Source: an uncultured Caulobacteraceae bacterium
Lineage (GTDB): Bacteria > Pseudomonadota > Alphaproteobacteria > Caulobacterales > Caulobacteraceae
Reading direction: 5' to 3'
Length of the DNA: 21,622 nucleotides
Assembly (NCBI GenBank): GCA_937952995.1
Contig: CALFYB010000132.1
Span: 1-21,622, forward strand
The position numbers and the translations under genes were made by a program. The notes under the pieces were generated by a model that was given only the letters and a program-made list of their open reading frames with translations, made no database searches and was not told the DNA's origin. Shown here in pieces: positions 1 through 7,143 of this stretch. Position 1 is the first letter of the stretch. Every line of letters begins with the position of its first letter.

Positions 1-571
1 CCGCCTCGGCCCCGATCAGATCGGTGGCCAGATAGGGCCGAAAGGTGCGCGTTCCTAGATGGGCTCCAAGGGCTTGGCCAAGGACCGGGTCGGCGCAGGC
101 CAGAGTGACGGCGGTGGGCAAGCCCCGCGCCACTTCGCCTGCAAAGCTGGGTCCTGACAGGACCGCGAGCGGTTGGCCGGGCAGGGTCTCTTCGGCCACT
201 TCGGTCATGAGTTTGAGCGAGCCCTGCTCGATACCCTTGGCGCAGAGGATGATGGGGGTCTCGGGGCCAAGATGGGCGGCAAAGGCGCTGAGCGTCGCGC
301 GCATGTGCTGGGCGGGCGGCACGGCCAAGATCAGGTCACAGGCCGCAAGGTCTGCCAAATCCGAGCAGGCGGTGATGGTGCTGGCCAGTGTCACGCCCGG
401 TAAGAAAAGCCGGTTTTCGTGGTCGCTATTGATCGATGCCGTTACCTCAGGCTCGCGTGCCCAAAGGGTGACGGGGCGGTGCGATCCCGCGCAGACCTGA
501 GCGAGGGCCGTGCCCCAAGCCCCCGCGCCAATCACGCCGACATGGGAAAAGGTGCGTTGGATAGCGGTCAT
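1..571 (-). CDS. gpsA: Glycerol-3-phosphate dehydrogenase [NAD(P)+], 5' part only
   Basis: The enzyme interconverts dihydroxyacetone phosphate and sn-glycerol 3-phosphate in the cytosol and supplies the backbone of phospholipids. The first 190 codons are present; the rest runs off the left edge. After MTAIQRTFSHV comes the Rossmann motif GVIGAGAWGTALA (about residues 12-24), then FLPGVTL, a DLILAVPPAQ strand, an ILCAKGIE segment and LSGPSFAGEVARG, all characteristic of GpsA. The ATG start at 571 overlaps the TGA stop of tsaD as ATGA, so translation is probably coupled and the two genes form one minus-strand unit. The tsaD-gpsA order is common in Alphaproteobacteria. Identification is firm; the C-terminal substrate domain cannot be checked here. 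Confidence 0.95.
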   Translation of the reverse strand, partial: MTAIQRTFSHVGVIGAGAWGTALAQVCAGSHRPVTLWAREPEVTASINSDHENRLFLPGVTLASTITACSDLADLAACDLILAVPPAQHMRATLSAFAAHLGPETPIILCAKGIEQGSLKLMTEVAEETLPGQPLAVLSGPSFAGEVARGLPTAVTLACADPVLGQALGAHLGTRTFRPYLATDLIGAEA

Positions 572-1716
572 GCCTTGGCCCCCTTGCGACTGGGCTTATG
601 GATCGGGTTTGACGCGGCCATCGCCTCATCGAGGGGCCATCTTGGCCTTGCGGCAACATCCAAGGGGTCGGTCAGACCCAGCAAAAGTCTTTCGGCACCG
701 GCCAGCGCGATCATCGCCGCATTGTCTGTGCAGTAGCGCAGCGGCGGCGCAGCAAAGCTGTAGCCCTGCCTTTCGCATACGGCCAGCAGGGCCGAGCGAA
801 CCGCGCCATTGGCGGCCACGCCACCAGCCACCACGAACCGGCGATCTTGCGGCGCTCGATCTTGGCTGTGATCACCCATCGCCCGCTCGGTGCGTTCTGA
901 AAGCTGGCGCGCAATCGCACCTTGAACCCCGGCAGCGAGATCGCGGCGCTCGTCCTCCGTGGTTAAGGTCACAGCAACCCGAGCAGCGGCGGTCTTGAGG
1001 CCCGAAAAGGAAAAGTCGCAGTCCTGCCGACCCAATAGGGCTCTGGGCAGGGGATAGCGGCTTGGGTCCCCGCCCCCGGCCAGCTTTTCGAGTGCCGGAC
1101 CACCGGGATAGGGCAGGCCCATCGTTTTGGCGATCTTGTCAAAGGCCTCGCCGGCCGCATCGTCGATGGTCGTGCCCAGCCGTCGGCACTGGCCAATCCC
1201 GGCCACGTCCAGAAGCTGACAATGGCCACCGGAGGTCAGCAGCAGCAGAAAGGGATAGGCGACGTCCGCCTCCAGCCTAGCCGATACCGCATGGCCCTCC
1301 AGATGGTTGACCGCCATCAAGGGTAGGCCGCGCGCCAAGGCGATGGCCTTTCCGGCTGACAGGCCGACCATCACCCCGCCGACCAACCCCGGCCCAGCCG
1401 TGGCGGCGACACCGTCCAGCTCGCTATAGCCCAGCCCGGCCTCATCCATCGCAGCGCGGATGACATGGTCAATGGCCTCGACATGGGCTCTGGCGGCAAT
1501 TTCGGGCACGACGCCGCCAAAGGGAGCGTGCTTGGCGATCTGGCTATCGATGATGCTGGACAGCACGACGGAGCCTTCCGGACCCAGACGAACCACCGAC
1601 GCGGCGGTTTCGTCGCAGCTGGTTTCTATCCCCAGTACGGTTACAGTAGAGGTCAAGACGGTGTCGGCGGACGGGCTCATAGGTTGCGGTCTGGCCGCCT
1701 CTCCTGTAGCAGGCAT
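568..1716 (-). CDS. tsaD: tRNA N6-adenosine threonylcarbamoyltransferase TsaD
   Basis: TsaD transfers the threonylcarbamoyl group from threonylcarbamoyl-AMP to A37 of ANN-decoding tRNAs, working with TsaB and TsaE (known for the family). The 382-aa product shows the ASKHA-fold start LGIETSCDETAAS (about residues 28-40), the metal-binding HLEGH (H138, H142), FSFSGLKTA, VVAGGVAANGAVRSAL and YCTDNAAMIALAG. I chose the ATG at 1716 because GGAGGG (plus-strand 1724-1729) lies about 7 nt upstream. An ATG at 1680 would give 370 aa, closer to the usual length, but has no good ribosome site. An ATG-like extension to 1758 would overlap hemC. The gene diverges from hemC and overlaps gpsA by 4 nt. Confidence 0.95.
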   Translation of the reverse strand: MPATGEAARPQPMSPSADTVLTSTVTVLGIETSCDETAASVVRLGPEGSVVLSSIIDSQIAKHAPFGGVVPEIAARAHVEAIDHVIRAAMDEAGLGYSELDGVAATAGPGLVGGVMVGLSAGKAIALARGLPLMAVNHLEGHAVSARLEADVAYPFLLLLTSGGHCQLLDVAGIGQCRRLGTTIDDAAGEAFDKIAKTMGLPYPGGPALEKLAGGGDPSRYPLPRALLGRQDCDFSFSGLKTAAARVAVTLTTEDERRDLAAGVQGAIARQLSERTERAMGDHSQDRAPQDRRFVVAGGVAANGAVRSALLAVCERQGYSFAAPPLRYCTDNAAMIALAGAERLLLGLTDPLDVAARPRWPLDEAMAASNPIHKPSRKGAKA

Positions 1717-1723
1717 AGATTGT

Positions 1724-1729
1724 CCCTCC
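1724..1729 (-). promoter_or_regulatory. Ribosome binding site that fixes the tsaD start
   Basis: Read on the minus strand this is GGAGGG, followed by 7 nt and the ATG at 1716. It is the best Shine-Dalgarno match near the 5' end of tsaD. It decides between the three in-frame candidate starts at 1758, 1716 and 1680. Confidence 0.7.
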
Positions 1730-1746
1730 GAGGTAGCCTTCCGCCC

Positions 1747-2718
1747 GTGCTTAAGCAACCTTCTGTCCGAATTGGCACCCGCGCCTCGAAGCTGGCTCTG
1801 ACCCAGAGCCGCATGATGCAGGCCCGTATTGTTGCAGCCTTAGGCGGCGCGCCCGAGGATGCCGACAAGATCGCGCCTCTGGTCGAGATCACCACGTCCG
1901 GTGACCGGATTCAGGATCGCCGCCTGCTTGAGGTCGGCGGCAAGGCGCTTTTCACCAAAGAGATCGAAGAGGCGCTGCTTGATGGCCGCATCGATTGCGC
2001 CGTCCATTCGCTCAAGGATGTGCCCGCAGAGTTGCCAGCGGGCTTGATCATCGCCGCTGTGCCCGAGCGCGAAGATCCGCGCGATGCGTTCCTGTCCCTG
2101 CATTATGACCGGCTTGAAGACCTGCCTAAGGGCGCGCGTCTCGGCACCGCCAGCCTTCGCCGCCAAGCCCAATGTCTGAGCGCCCGTCCCGATCTTGAGA
2201 TCGTCATGACGCGCGGCAATGTCGATACCCGCATTGCCAAGCTCGAGCGTGGCGAGGCCGATGCGATCTTGCTGGCCCTGTCCGGCTTGAACCGGCTGGG
2301 CCTCGGCCACCTGCCCCGCTCCTTGCTCGACCCCATCGCGTCTCCTCCGGCTCCGGGTCAGGGGGCTCTTGCCATCGAAACCCGTATCGAGGATGCAGGT
2401 GCGGCCTGGGTTCAGGCCCTGCACCACCTGCCAACTGCTCTCGCCGTGGCGGCTGAACGCGGCGCGCTTGAGGCGCTCGAGGGCTCTTGCCGCACGGCCA
2501 TCGGGGCCCACGCTCGAACCATCGGCACCCTAATGACCCTGACGGTTGAGGCCCTGACGCCGATGGGCGAAGAGCGCTTTCGCCAAGAGGGCACGCTCGA
2601 TCTGGCAAAGCTCGGCAATGACGCGCAGACCTTGAAGGCTGTGCGCGATTTTGGCCACGGGATGGGCCTTCTCATCCAGGCTGCAGGCGGGGATCGTCTG
2701 CTGCTCCCGGAACATTAG
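1747..2718 (+). CDS. hemC: Porphobilinogen deaminase (hydroxymethylbilane synthase)
   Basis: HemC joins four porphobilinogen units into hydroxymethylbilane in the cytosol, feeding haem and other tetrapyrroles. The 323-aa product begins VRIGTRASKLAL (about residues 7-18). It has HSLKDVP with the catalytic Asp at about residue 91, GTASLRRQAQ, the loop APGQGALAIE, and GSCRTAIGAHA, whose Cys (about residue 248) carries the dipyrromethane cofactor. The open frame extends upstream to 1465, but that part is antisense to tsaD. The GTG at 1747 gives the usual family N-terminus; a TTG at 1720 is a weaker alternative. GAGG at 1730-1733 is a distant ribosome site, so the exact start is less sure than the identity. 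hemD follows 8 nt after the stop. Confidence 0.95.
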   Translation: MLKQPSVRIGTRASKLALTQSRMMQARIVAALGGAPEDADKIAPLVEITTSGDRIQDRRLLEVGGKALFTKEIEEALLDGRIDCAVHSLKDVPAELPAGLIIAAVPEREDPRDAFLSLHYDRLEDLPKGARLGTASLRRQAQCLSARPDLEIVMTRGNVDTRIAKLERGEADAILLALSGLNRLGLGHLPRSLLDPIASPPAPGQGALAIETRIEDAGAAWVQALHHLPTALAVAAERGALEALEGSCRTAIGAHARTIGTLMTLTVEALTPMGEERFRQEGTLDLAKLGNDAQTLKAVRDFGHGMGLLIQAAGGDRLLLPEH

Positions 2719-2726
2719 GCGTAAGG

Positions 2727-3404
2727 GTGCGCGTCTGGGTCACCCGCGCTCAGCCCCAAGCCGCCGCCACCGCCGAGCGGCTGGTCCAGATGGGCCATGA
2801 ACCGGTGGTCCAACCCCTGATCGAGACGCGCATTGTGCCGGTCGCCTCGGACGCTTTGGCAGACGCTGGGGCCTTAGCCTTCACGAGCCAGAGCGCGATC
2901 GATGCGGTCGTTTCGCAAGGCCTTGTCCCCGCCTTAGCGGATTTACAGGTCTTTGCCGTTGGTGATGCAACAGCAGACGCGGCCCGGCGGGCGGGCTTTA
3001 AACGGGTTCAATCCGCCGGCGGTTCGGTGTCCGATTTGGCGACCCTGATCCTCGCAAGCCCCGCCTCTTGGGCCGGTGAATTGGTTCATTTGAGCGCGCG
3101 CCAACCCGCAGGGGACTTAACGGGCCTGCTCGAAAGGTGTGATTGCGCGGCGCGGCGCGTGACCGTCTATGAGACGATTGCCGCGCCCGATGGCCATGTT
3201 CCCGAAGGTGCCGAGGCGGTCCTTATCCATTCTGCTATGGCAGCGGGGCGGCTTGCGGCTGTGATTTCTCCTAGCGCAGCGGAAAATATGTGTCTTTTTG
3301 GTCTCTCTGAGGCCGCACTTATGCCACTAAATGCAATAAAGTTCCGCCAAAGGGCTATTGCCCCGATTGCGAACGAAGCTTCAATCCTTAGTCTGTTAGT
3401 TTAG
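2727..3404 (+). CDS. hemD: Uroporphyrinogen-III synthase
   Basis: HemD cyclises hydroxymethylbilane with inversion of ring D to give uroporphyrinogen III, the step after HemC. The 225-aa product starts at a GTG 8 nt after the hemC stop, with GTAAGG just before it. The family is poorly conserved, but the frame fits: VWVTRAQPQAAATAERL at the N-terminus, LAFTSQSAIDAV near residue 50, VFAVGDATADAARRAGF near residue 75, and a VYETI strand near residue 150. These are the usual landmarks of the two-domain HemD fold. Position directly after hemC strengthens the call. The last third becomes visibly less GC-rich and is less conserved in character. Confidence 0.88.
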   Translation: MRVWVTRAQPQAAATAERLVQMGHEPVVQPLIETRIVPVASDALADAGALAFTSQSAIDAVVSQGLVPALADLQVFAVGDATADAARRAGFKRVQSAGGSVSDLATLILASPASWAGELVHLSARQPAGDLTGLLERCDCAARRVTVYETIAAPDGHVPEGAEAVLIHSAMAAGRLAAVISPSAAENMCLFGLSEAALMPLNAIKFRQRAIAPIANEASILSLLV

Positions 3405-3460
3405 ACGCTCATCTCCGCAAGGCCGCATCCGGCGGCAATAGAACCTGCAGGCCTTTGATT

Positions 3461-4351
3461 ATGGAACCCGATCTCAGCACGACCCCAAATTTAGGATCCT
3501 CGCCCGTCACAAGGCGTCGGTCGCTGCTGGGTCTGGGCTTTTGGGTATCGATGATTTTTGGCTTGGTCTGTATCGCGCTCGGCGTCTTTATTGGCGTCTA
3601 TGGGCCGCAGGTCTTTAGACAGAACAATTCGTCATCCAGTCCTGCTGCCAATGTGACCGGCGCGGCTCAATTACCCGCCTCGGGGCCAGCCGATTCCGGG
3701 GCAGCACCGACCGATGAAGTTGCGCCTGAGACCCCCAAGCCCACTGTGCCGGACGCGGAACTTTTCGCTATCAACCAGCGGGTCGGACGGCTTGAGGCCG
3801 ACCAACATCAGCAGGCTGCGGCCGCGGCCTCCGCGCTGGCGGCGTCTGCCCTGCAGCAGGCTGCACAATCCTCACAACCCTTTGACGAAGATCTTAAGGC
3901 GGTTGAGCCGCTATTGCCGGCCAATACAGACCTGCGAACCCTGCGCCGCTTGGCCCAAACCGGTGCCCCGACCCGCTCTGCGCTCGCCAGCGGTTTTTCT
4001 GAGGTCGCTGCAAGGGCGGCTGTCGCCGCGCGCACGCCGGGTAAAGATTCTGGGCCGTTTGCAGAGGCACTTCACGTTCTGGCCTCGATCGTCACCATTC
4101 GGCGCGTCGACAAGGTCACCGGAAAGGGCCCGGACGCAGTTTTGGCCCGCGCGGAGCGGTTGCTCAATGATGGCGAACTTGATGCGACCCTGAAGGCCTT
4201 GGACGATTTGCCTAAGGACGCGCAACAGTCGATGGCCCAATGGCGGTCTGGATTGGAGCGGCGGGCGGAACTGGAGCGCCAGATTGGTGCCTTGCGGGCT
4301 TCGGCCCTCAAGGCTCTGAGCCAGTCGGCTGGTCGTGAGGTCGGCGCATGA
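3461..4351 (+). CDS. Mitofilin-like inner-membrane protein (COG4223 type)
   Basis: This 296-aa protein has a short cytoplasmic N-terminus rich in Arg (TRRR at about 18-20), one membrane helix at about residues 22-48, a Pro/Ala/Ser-rich linker, and an Ala/Gln-rich coiled-coil region (about 105-145). A helical C-terminal domain contains a motif like FxALHVLASIVTIRRVD. That layout and its place between hemD and hemY match the alphaproteobacterial COG4223 family related to mitochondrial Mic60. The best-studied members shape inner-membrane folds or contact the outer membrane; that role here is inference. A TTG two codons upstream (3455) is possible, but ATG 3461 is preferred. The stop overlaps the hemY start as ATGA, which points to coupled translation. 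Confidence 0.8.
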   Translation: MEPDLSTTPNLGSSPVTRRRSLLGLGFWVSMIFGLVCIALGVFIGVYGPQVFRQNNSSSSPAANVTGAAQLPASGPADSGAAPTDEVAPETPKPTVPDAELFAINQRVGRLEADQHQQAAAAASALAASALQQAAQSSQPFDEDLKAVEPLLPANTDLRTLRRLAQTGAPTRSALASGFSEVAARAAVAARTPGKDSGPFAEALHVLASIVTIRRVDKVTGKGPDAVLARAERLLNDGELDATLKALDDLPKDAQQSMAQWRSGLERRAELERQIGALRASALKALSQSAGREVGA

Positions 4352-5889
4352 TCCGTGTCGCCTTCATTCTGTTCTTTGTTTGCGTCGCTGCTGTGATCGG
4401 CCTGTCGGTGACCGACGCGCCGGGTCATGCGACGGTAGAGTGGCTGGGCTGGCGGCTCGACATGACCGCTGCGGCGGCCCTTCTGGCGGTGGTCTTCACC
4501 TCTCTCTTTGCAACCCTGTTTTGGCAGGGCCTGATCTGGTTAATCGGTATTCCGCGCCGCGCCGCTTTGGCCCGCGCTGAAACGCGGCGTCGCCAAGGCA
4601 ATGAGATCCTGACACGCGGCTTTCTGGCTGCGGCAGCGGGTGATGGTTCCGAAGCACGCCGCCTTGGTCAAAAGGCCGCTGATCTGGTTGAAGACACGCC
4701 CGCCCTTGTCCGTCTATTGGCGGCCCAGGCCGCAGAGGCGGCCGGTGATGGCCCAGCGGTTCAAGCCGCCTATACGGCTATGCTTGGCTTCCCCGACATG
4801 CGGCTTGCGGCCCATCGCGGCCTCATGCAGGCGGCGCTCTTGCAGGGTGACCGGGCCAAGGCCTTGCGCCATGCAGAAGAGGCCTATGGGTTGGCCAAGA
4901 CGGCGCGTTGGGCTTGGCGCGCCGTGTTCGAACATCAACTTCAAAGCGCCGACTGGGCCGCAGCCCTTGCCCTTTTGAAGGGCGCGCAGGAGCGCAAGAT
5001 CGTTTCGCCGATCGTGGCTGACCGTGGCCGCGCCGCACTCTTGGCCGCGACGGCTGCGGGTCTTGAGAACCAGATTGATGATCGCGCCAAGGTTCAGGCT
5101 TTGGACTTGGCCCTCCAAGCCACCAAGCTCCAACCGGGGTTCGCACCGGGGGCCGTGATGGCTGCACGGCTTTTGCAGGCGGACGGCAAGGCTTCCAAGG
5201 CGTCTTCGCTGATTGAGACAGCCTGGCGGTCTGGCCCCCATCCGGCCCTGTGGCTCTCCTACCGCGACCTGAACACCCATGAGACGCCAAAAGCGCGAGC
5301 GGTGCGCTTGCAGGCCTTGGCCGCCCTCAATCCAAGCCATCGCGAAAGCCAGATCCTGATGGTTGAGCAGGCCTTGCTGTTGGCCGATCCATCGGCGGCC
5401 TTGACCTTTGCCTCGGTCCTGTTGGAGCCTGACGTTGCCCCAACGGCGCGGCTGTGCGGCCTGATGGCCCGCGTTCATTTTGCCGCCCACCGTTCTGACG
5501 AGGCTCGCGCTTGGATCGCTAGGGGGGCGTCTGCGCCGCAGGAGCCGGACTGGTCTGATCTTGATCCGGAAGGTCGCGCCTTTGCCTATACGCCGGGCGA
5601 TTGGGCGCGTCTGTCCGTGGCCTATGCCGAGACCGGGGAATTGATCCATCCTCGCTTTGAGCGTCGCGAGCGCTCTATCAGTGAGCTGCCGTCTCTGCCA
5701 TCGGCCTATGAGGCCTCAGCCCCCTTCGTGGCCGCAGCGGCCTCAGCTATCGGGGCCGCGCCCATTCCCGATGATCCCGGCCCGCTCGGTGACGGCATCA
5801 ATCCGTCCGGCTCAGAGCTTAGCGCCTCGATGGCCCGCAGACCTGCGCCGCGCCGCCGCTTGGGCACCAAGCCCCGGCCGATACCTTAG
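4348..5889 (+). CDS. hemY: HemY-type membrane protein with TPR repeats
   Basis: The 513-aa product has two N-terminal membrane helices (about residues 3-22 and 42-66), then a long cytoplasmic alpha-helical region. Repeated Ala-rich helix pairs, for example GDGSEARRLGQKAADL, GDRAKALRHAEEAYGL and SADWAAALALLKGAQ, look like tetratricopeptide repeats. This matches the HemY_N plus TPR family that sits after hemCD in proteobacteria. It is not the Bacillus protoporphyrinogen oxidase that shares the symbol. Its biochemical role is not established; a scaffold for haem-pathway enzymes is the usual suggestion. The C-terminal 60 residues are Pro/Ala-rich and end in a basic RRPAPRRRLGTKPRP tail. Translation is probably coupled to the preceding gene through the 4-nt overlap. 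Confidence 0.88.
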   Translation: MIRVAFILFFVCVAAVIGLSVTDAPGHATVEWLGWRLDMTAAAALLAVVFTSLFATLFWQGLIWLIGIPRRAALARAETRRRQGNEILTRGFLAAAAGDGSEARRLGQKAADLVEDTPALVRLLAAQAAEAAGDGPAVQAAYTAMLGFPDMRLAAHRGLMQAALLQGDRAKALRHAEEAYGLAKTARWAWRAVFEHQLQSADWAAALALLKGAQERKIVSPIVADRGRAALLAATAAGLENQIDDRAKVQALDLALQATKLQPGFAPGAVMAARLLQADGKASKASSLIETAWRSGPHPALWLSYRDLNTHETPKARAVRLQALAALNPSHRESQILMVEQALLLADPSAALTFASVLLEPDVAPTARLCGLMARVHFAAHRSDEARAWIARGASAPQEPDWSDLDPEGRAFAYTPGDWARLSVAYAETGELIHPRFERRERSISELPSLPSAYEASAPFVAAAASAIGAAPIPDDPGPLGDGINPSGSELSASMARRPAPRRRLGTKPRPIP

Positions 5890-5920
5890 GCCCTCAAGGC
5901 TCGCTTGACCGCACCGACGA

Positions 5921-5945
5921 TTATTGGCAGTTATATTGCCAATAA
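5921..5945. promoter_or_regulatory. 25-bp perfect-armed palindrome upstream of the GST-like gene
   Basis: The arms TTATTGGCA (5921-5929) and TGCCAATAA (5937-5945) are exact inverted repeats around a 7-nt centre. The element lies 32 nt after the hemY stop and 33 nt before the start of the next gene. No run of T follows on either strand, so it is a poor intrinsic terminator. The AT-rich ends and TTGGC/GCCAA core look more like an operator for a dimeric repressor. The regulator is not identifiable from this window. Confidence 0.5.
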
Positions 5946-5978
5946 GAAGCGGCACGATTTTGCCTGTCGGAGGATCTC

Positions 5979-7013
5979 ATGACCATGACCAACGCACCGC
6001 TGGAATTGATGGGGGCTCCTGGCTCACCCTATACCCGCAAGATGGTGGCTTTGTTGCGGTATCGGCGCATCCCCTACGCTGTCCATTGGACCTCTGGTCG
6101 TCCTCCCAAGCCGGGCTATCCGGTTCCAAAAGTGCCCCTGCTGCCGACCTTCTACTATCCTGATGGTCAAGGTGGCCTCGAGGCTGTGACCGATTCCACG
6201 CCCCTCACCCGGCGGCTTGAGGGAGAATATGAGGGTCGCTCTGCTATTCCTTCTGATCCGGCCTTGGCATTCCTGAATGATCTGATCGAAGACTATGCGG
6301 ATGAATGGCTGACCAAGGCCATGTTCCACTTTCGTTGGTACCATAAGGCCGACCATGACAATGCCGGGCCCATGCTGGTCTACTGGTCCCAGAATCGCGC
6401 GGCCCCGGAGCCGGCTAAACAATATTCAGACGCCATATCGAAGCGCCAATTTGATCGGCTCTATGTGGTCGGCTCAAATGCGGTAACGGCTGAGACGATT
6501 GAATCTAGCTATGAGCGGTTCATCGACATTCTCGATGCCCTCTTGCAGCACAAGGGCTATGTCTTGGGTGGTCGGCCATCGTCGGCAGATTTCGCGCTCT
6601 ATGGTCAACTGACCCAATTGGCTATCATCGAGCCAACCTCTGCGGCCATTACGATCGCGCGGTCCTATCGGGTGCGGGCTTGGCTGGATCTGATGGAGGA
6701 TCTGTCAGGGTTGGATCCGCAGGACGCGGACTGGTTTACGGCCGATGAGGCACGGGCCGCCCTCTCGCCGCTGTTAAACGAGATTGGCCGGGTCTATGCG
6801 CCGTTTCTGCTGGCCAATGCCAAGGCTGTAATGGCGGGTGAAAAGAGTTTTGATACGCAGATTGATGGCCGGGCTTGGACCCAGCCGAGCTTCCCCTATC
6901 AAGCCAAGTGCCTCAAATGGCTTCGCGATGGGCGCGCGAGCCTGTCCGACAATGAGCGGGGGTCTGTTGACGGTCTTTTGCAGGGTACCGGATGCGAGAC
7001 CCTGTTTCTTTAA
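5979..7013 (+). CDS. Glutathione S-transferase-like protein with extended C-terminus
   Basis: A thioredoxin-fold N-terminal domain (about residues 8-90) begins LELMGAPGSPYTRKMVALLRYRRIPY, the usual GST beta-alpha-beta start with Ser at the likely glutathione-activating position. It continues to VPLLPTFYYPDG and AVTDSTPLTRRLE. An all-helical GST C-terminal domain follows, with YVLGGRPSSADFALYGQL (the N-capping box region) near residues 195-212. At 344 aa it is about 100 residues longer than ordinary GSTs; the extra C-terminal part holds SPLLNEIGRVYAPFLLANA. Substrate is unknown. The ATG has a strong GGAGG at 5969-5973. The protein appears cytosolic, with no signal peptide. A palindrome lies just upstream and may control it. 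Confidence 0.85.
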   Translation: MTMTNAPLELMGAPGSPYTRKMVALLRYRRIPYAVHWTSGRPPKPGYPVPKVPLLPTFYYPDGQGGLEAVTDSTPLTRRLEGEYEGRSAIPSDPALAFLNDLIEDYADEWLTKAMFHFRWYHKADHDNAGPMLVYWSQNRAAPEPAKQYSDAISKRQFDRLYVVGSNAVTAETIESSYERFIDILDALLQHKGYVLGGRPSSADFALYGQLTQLAIIEPTSAAITIARSYRVRAWLDLMEDLSGLDPQDADWFTADEARAALSPLLNEIGRVYAPFLLANAKAVMAGEKSFDTQIDGRAWTQPSFPYQAKCLKWLRDGRASLSDNERGSVDGLLQGTGCETLFL

Positions 7014-7057
7014 CCGCGCCGCGCGCCGGGATCCTAACATTCGTCCTGATGAATATT

Positions 7058-7067
7058 GATAATTATC
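7058..7067. repeat. 10-bp perfect palindrome upstream of the hybrid kinase
   Basis: GATAATTATC is its own reverse complement. It is followed after 5 nt by a second short dyad, AGCCCT-T-AGGGCT (7073-7085). Both fall in the 130-nt gap between the GST-like gene and the hybrid kinase, about 60-85 nt before the kinase start. They could be operator or terminator elements. No T-run follows the second. Confidence 0.35.
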
Positions 7068-7143
7068 CGTTTAGCCCTTAGGGCTGTGGGCTGTACCGAG
7101 GCCCATAAAACGGTGCCTCAATGTCGAGGCCGAATAGGATTTG

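Noticed and set aside
1465..1746. N-terminal extension of hemC by about 94 codons
   Set aside because: This part is antisense to tsaD, does not resemble HemC, and the family N-terminus begins at about residue 7 from the GTG at 1747.
4714..5649. 311-codon minus-strand open frame opposite hemY
   Set aside because: It is a shadow of the GC-rich hemY codons, with low-complexity Arg/Gly/Gln-rich translation and no recognisable motif.
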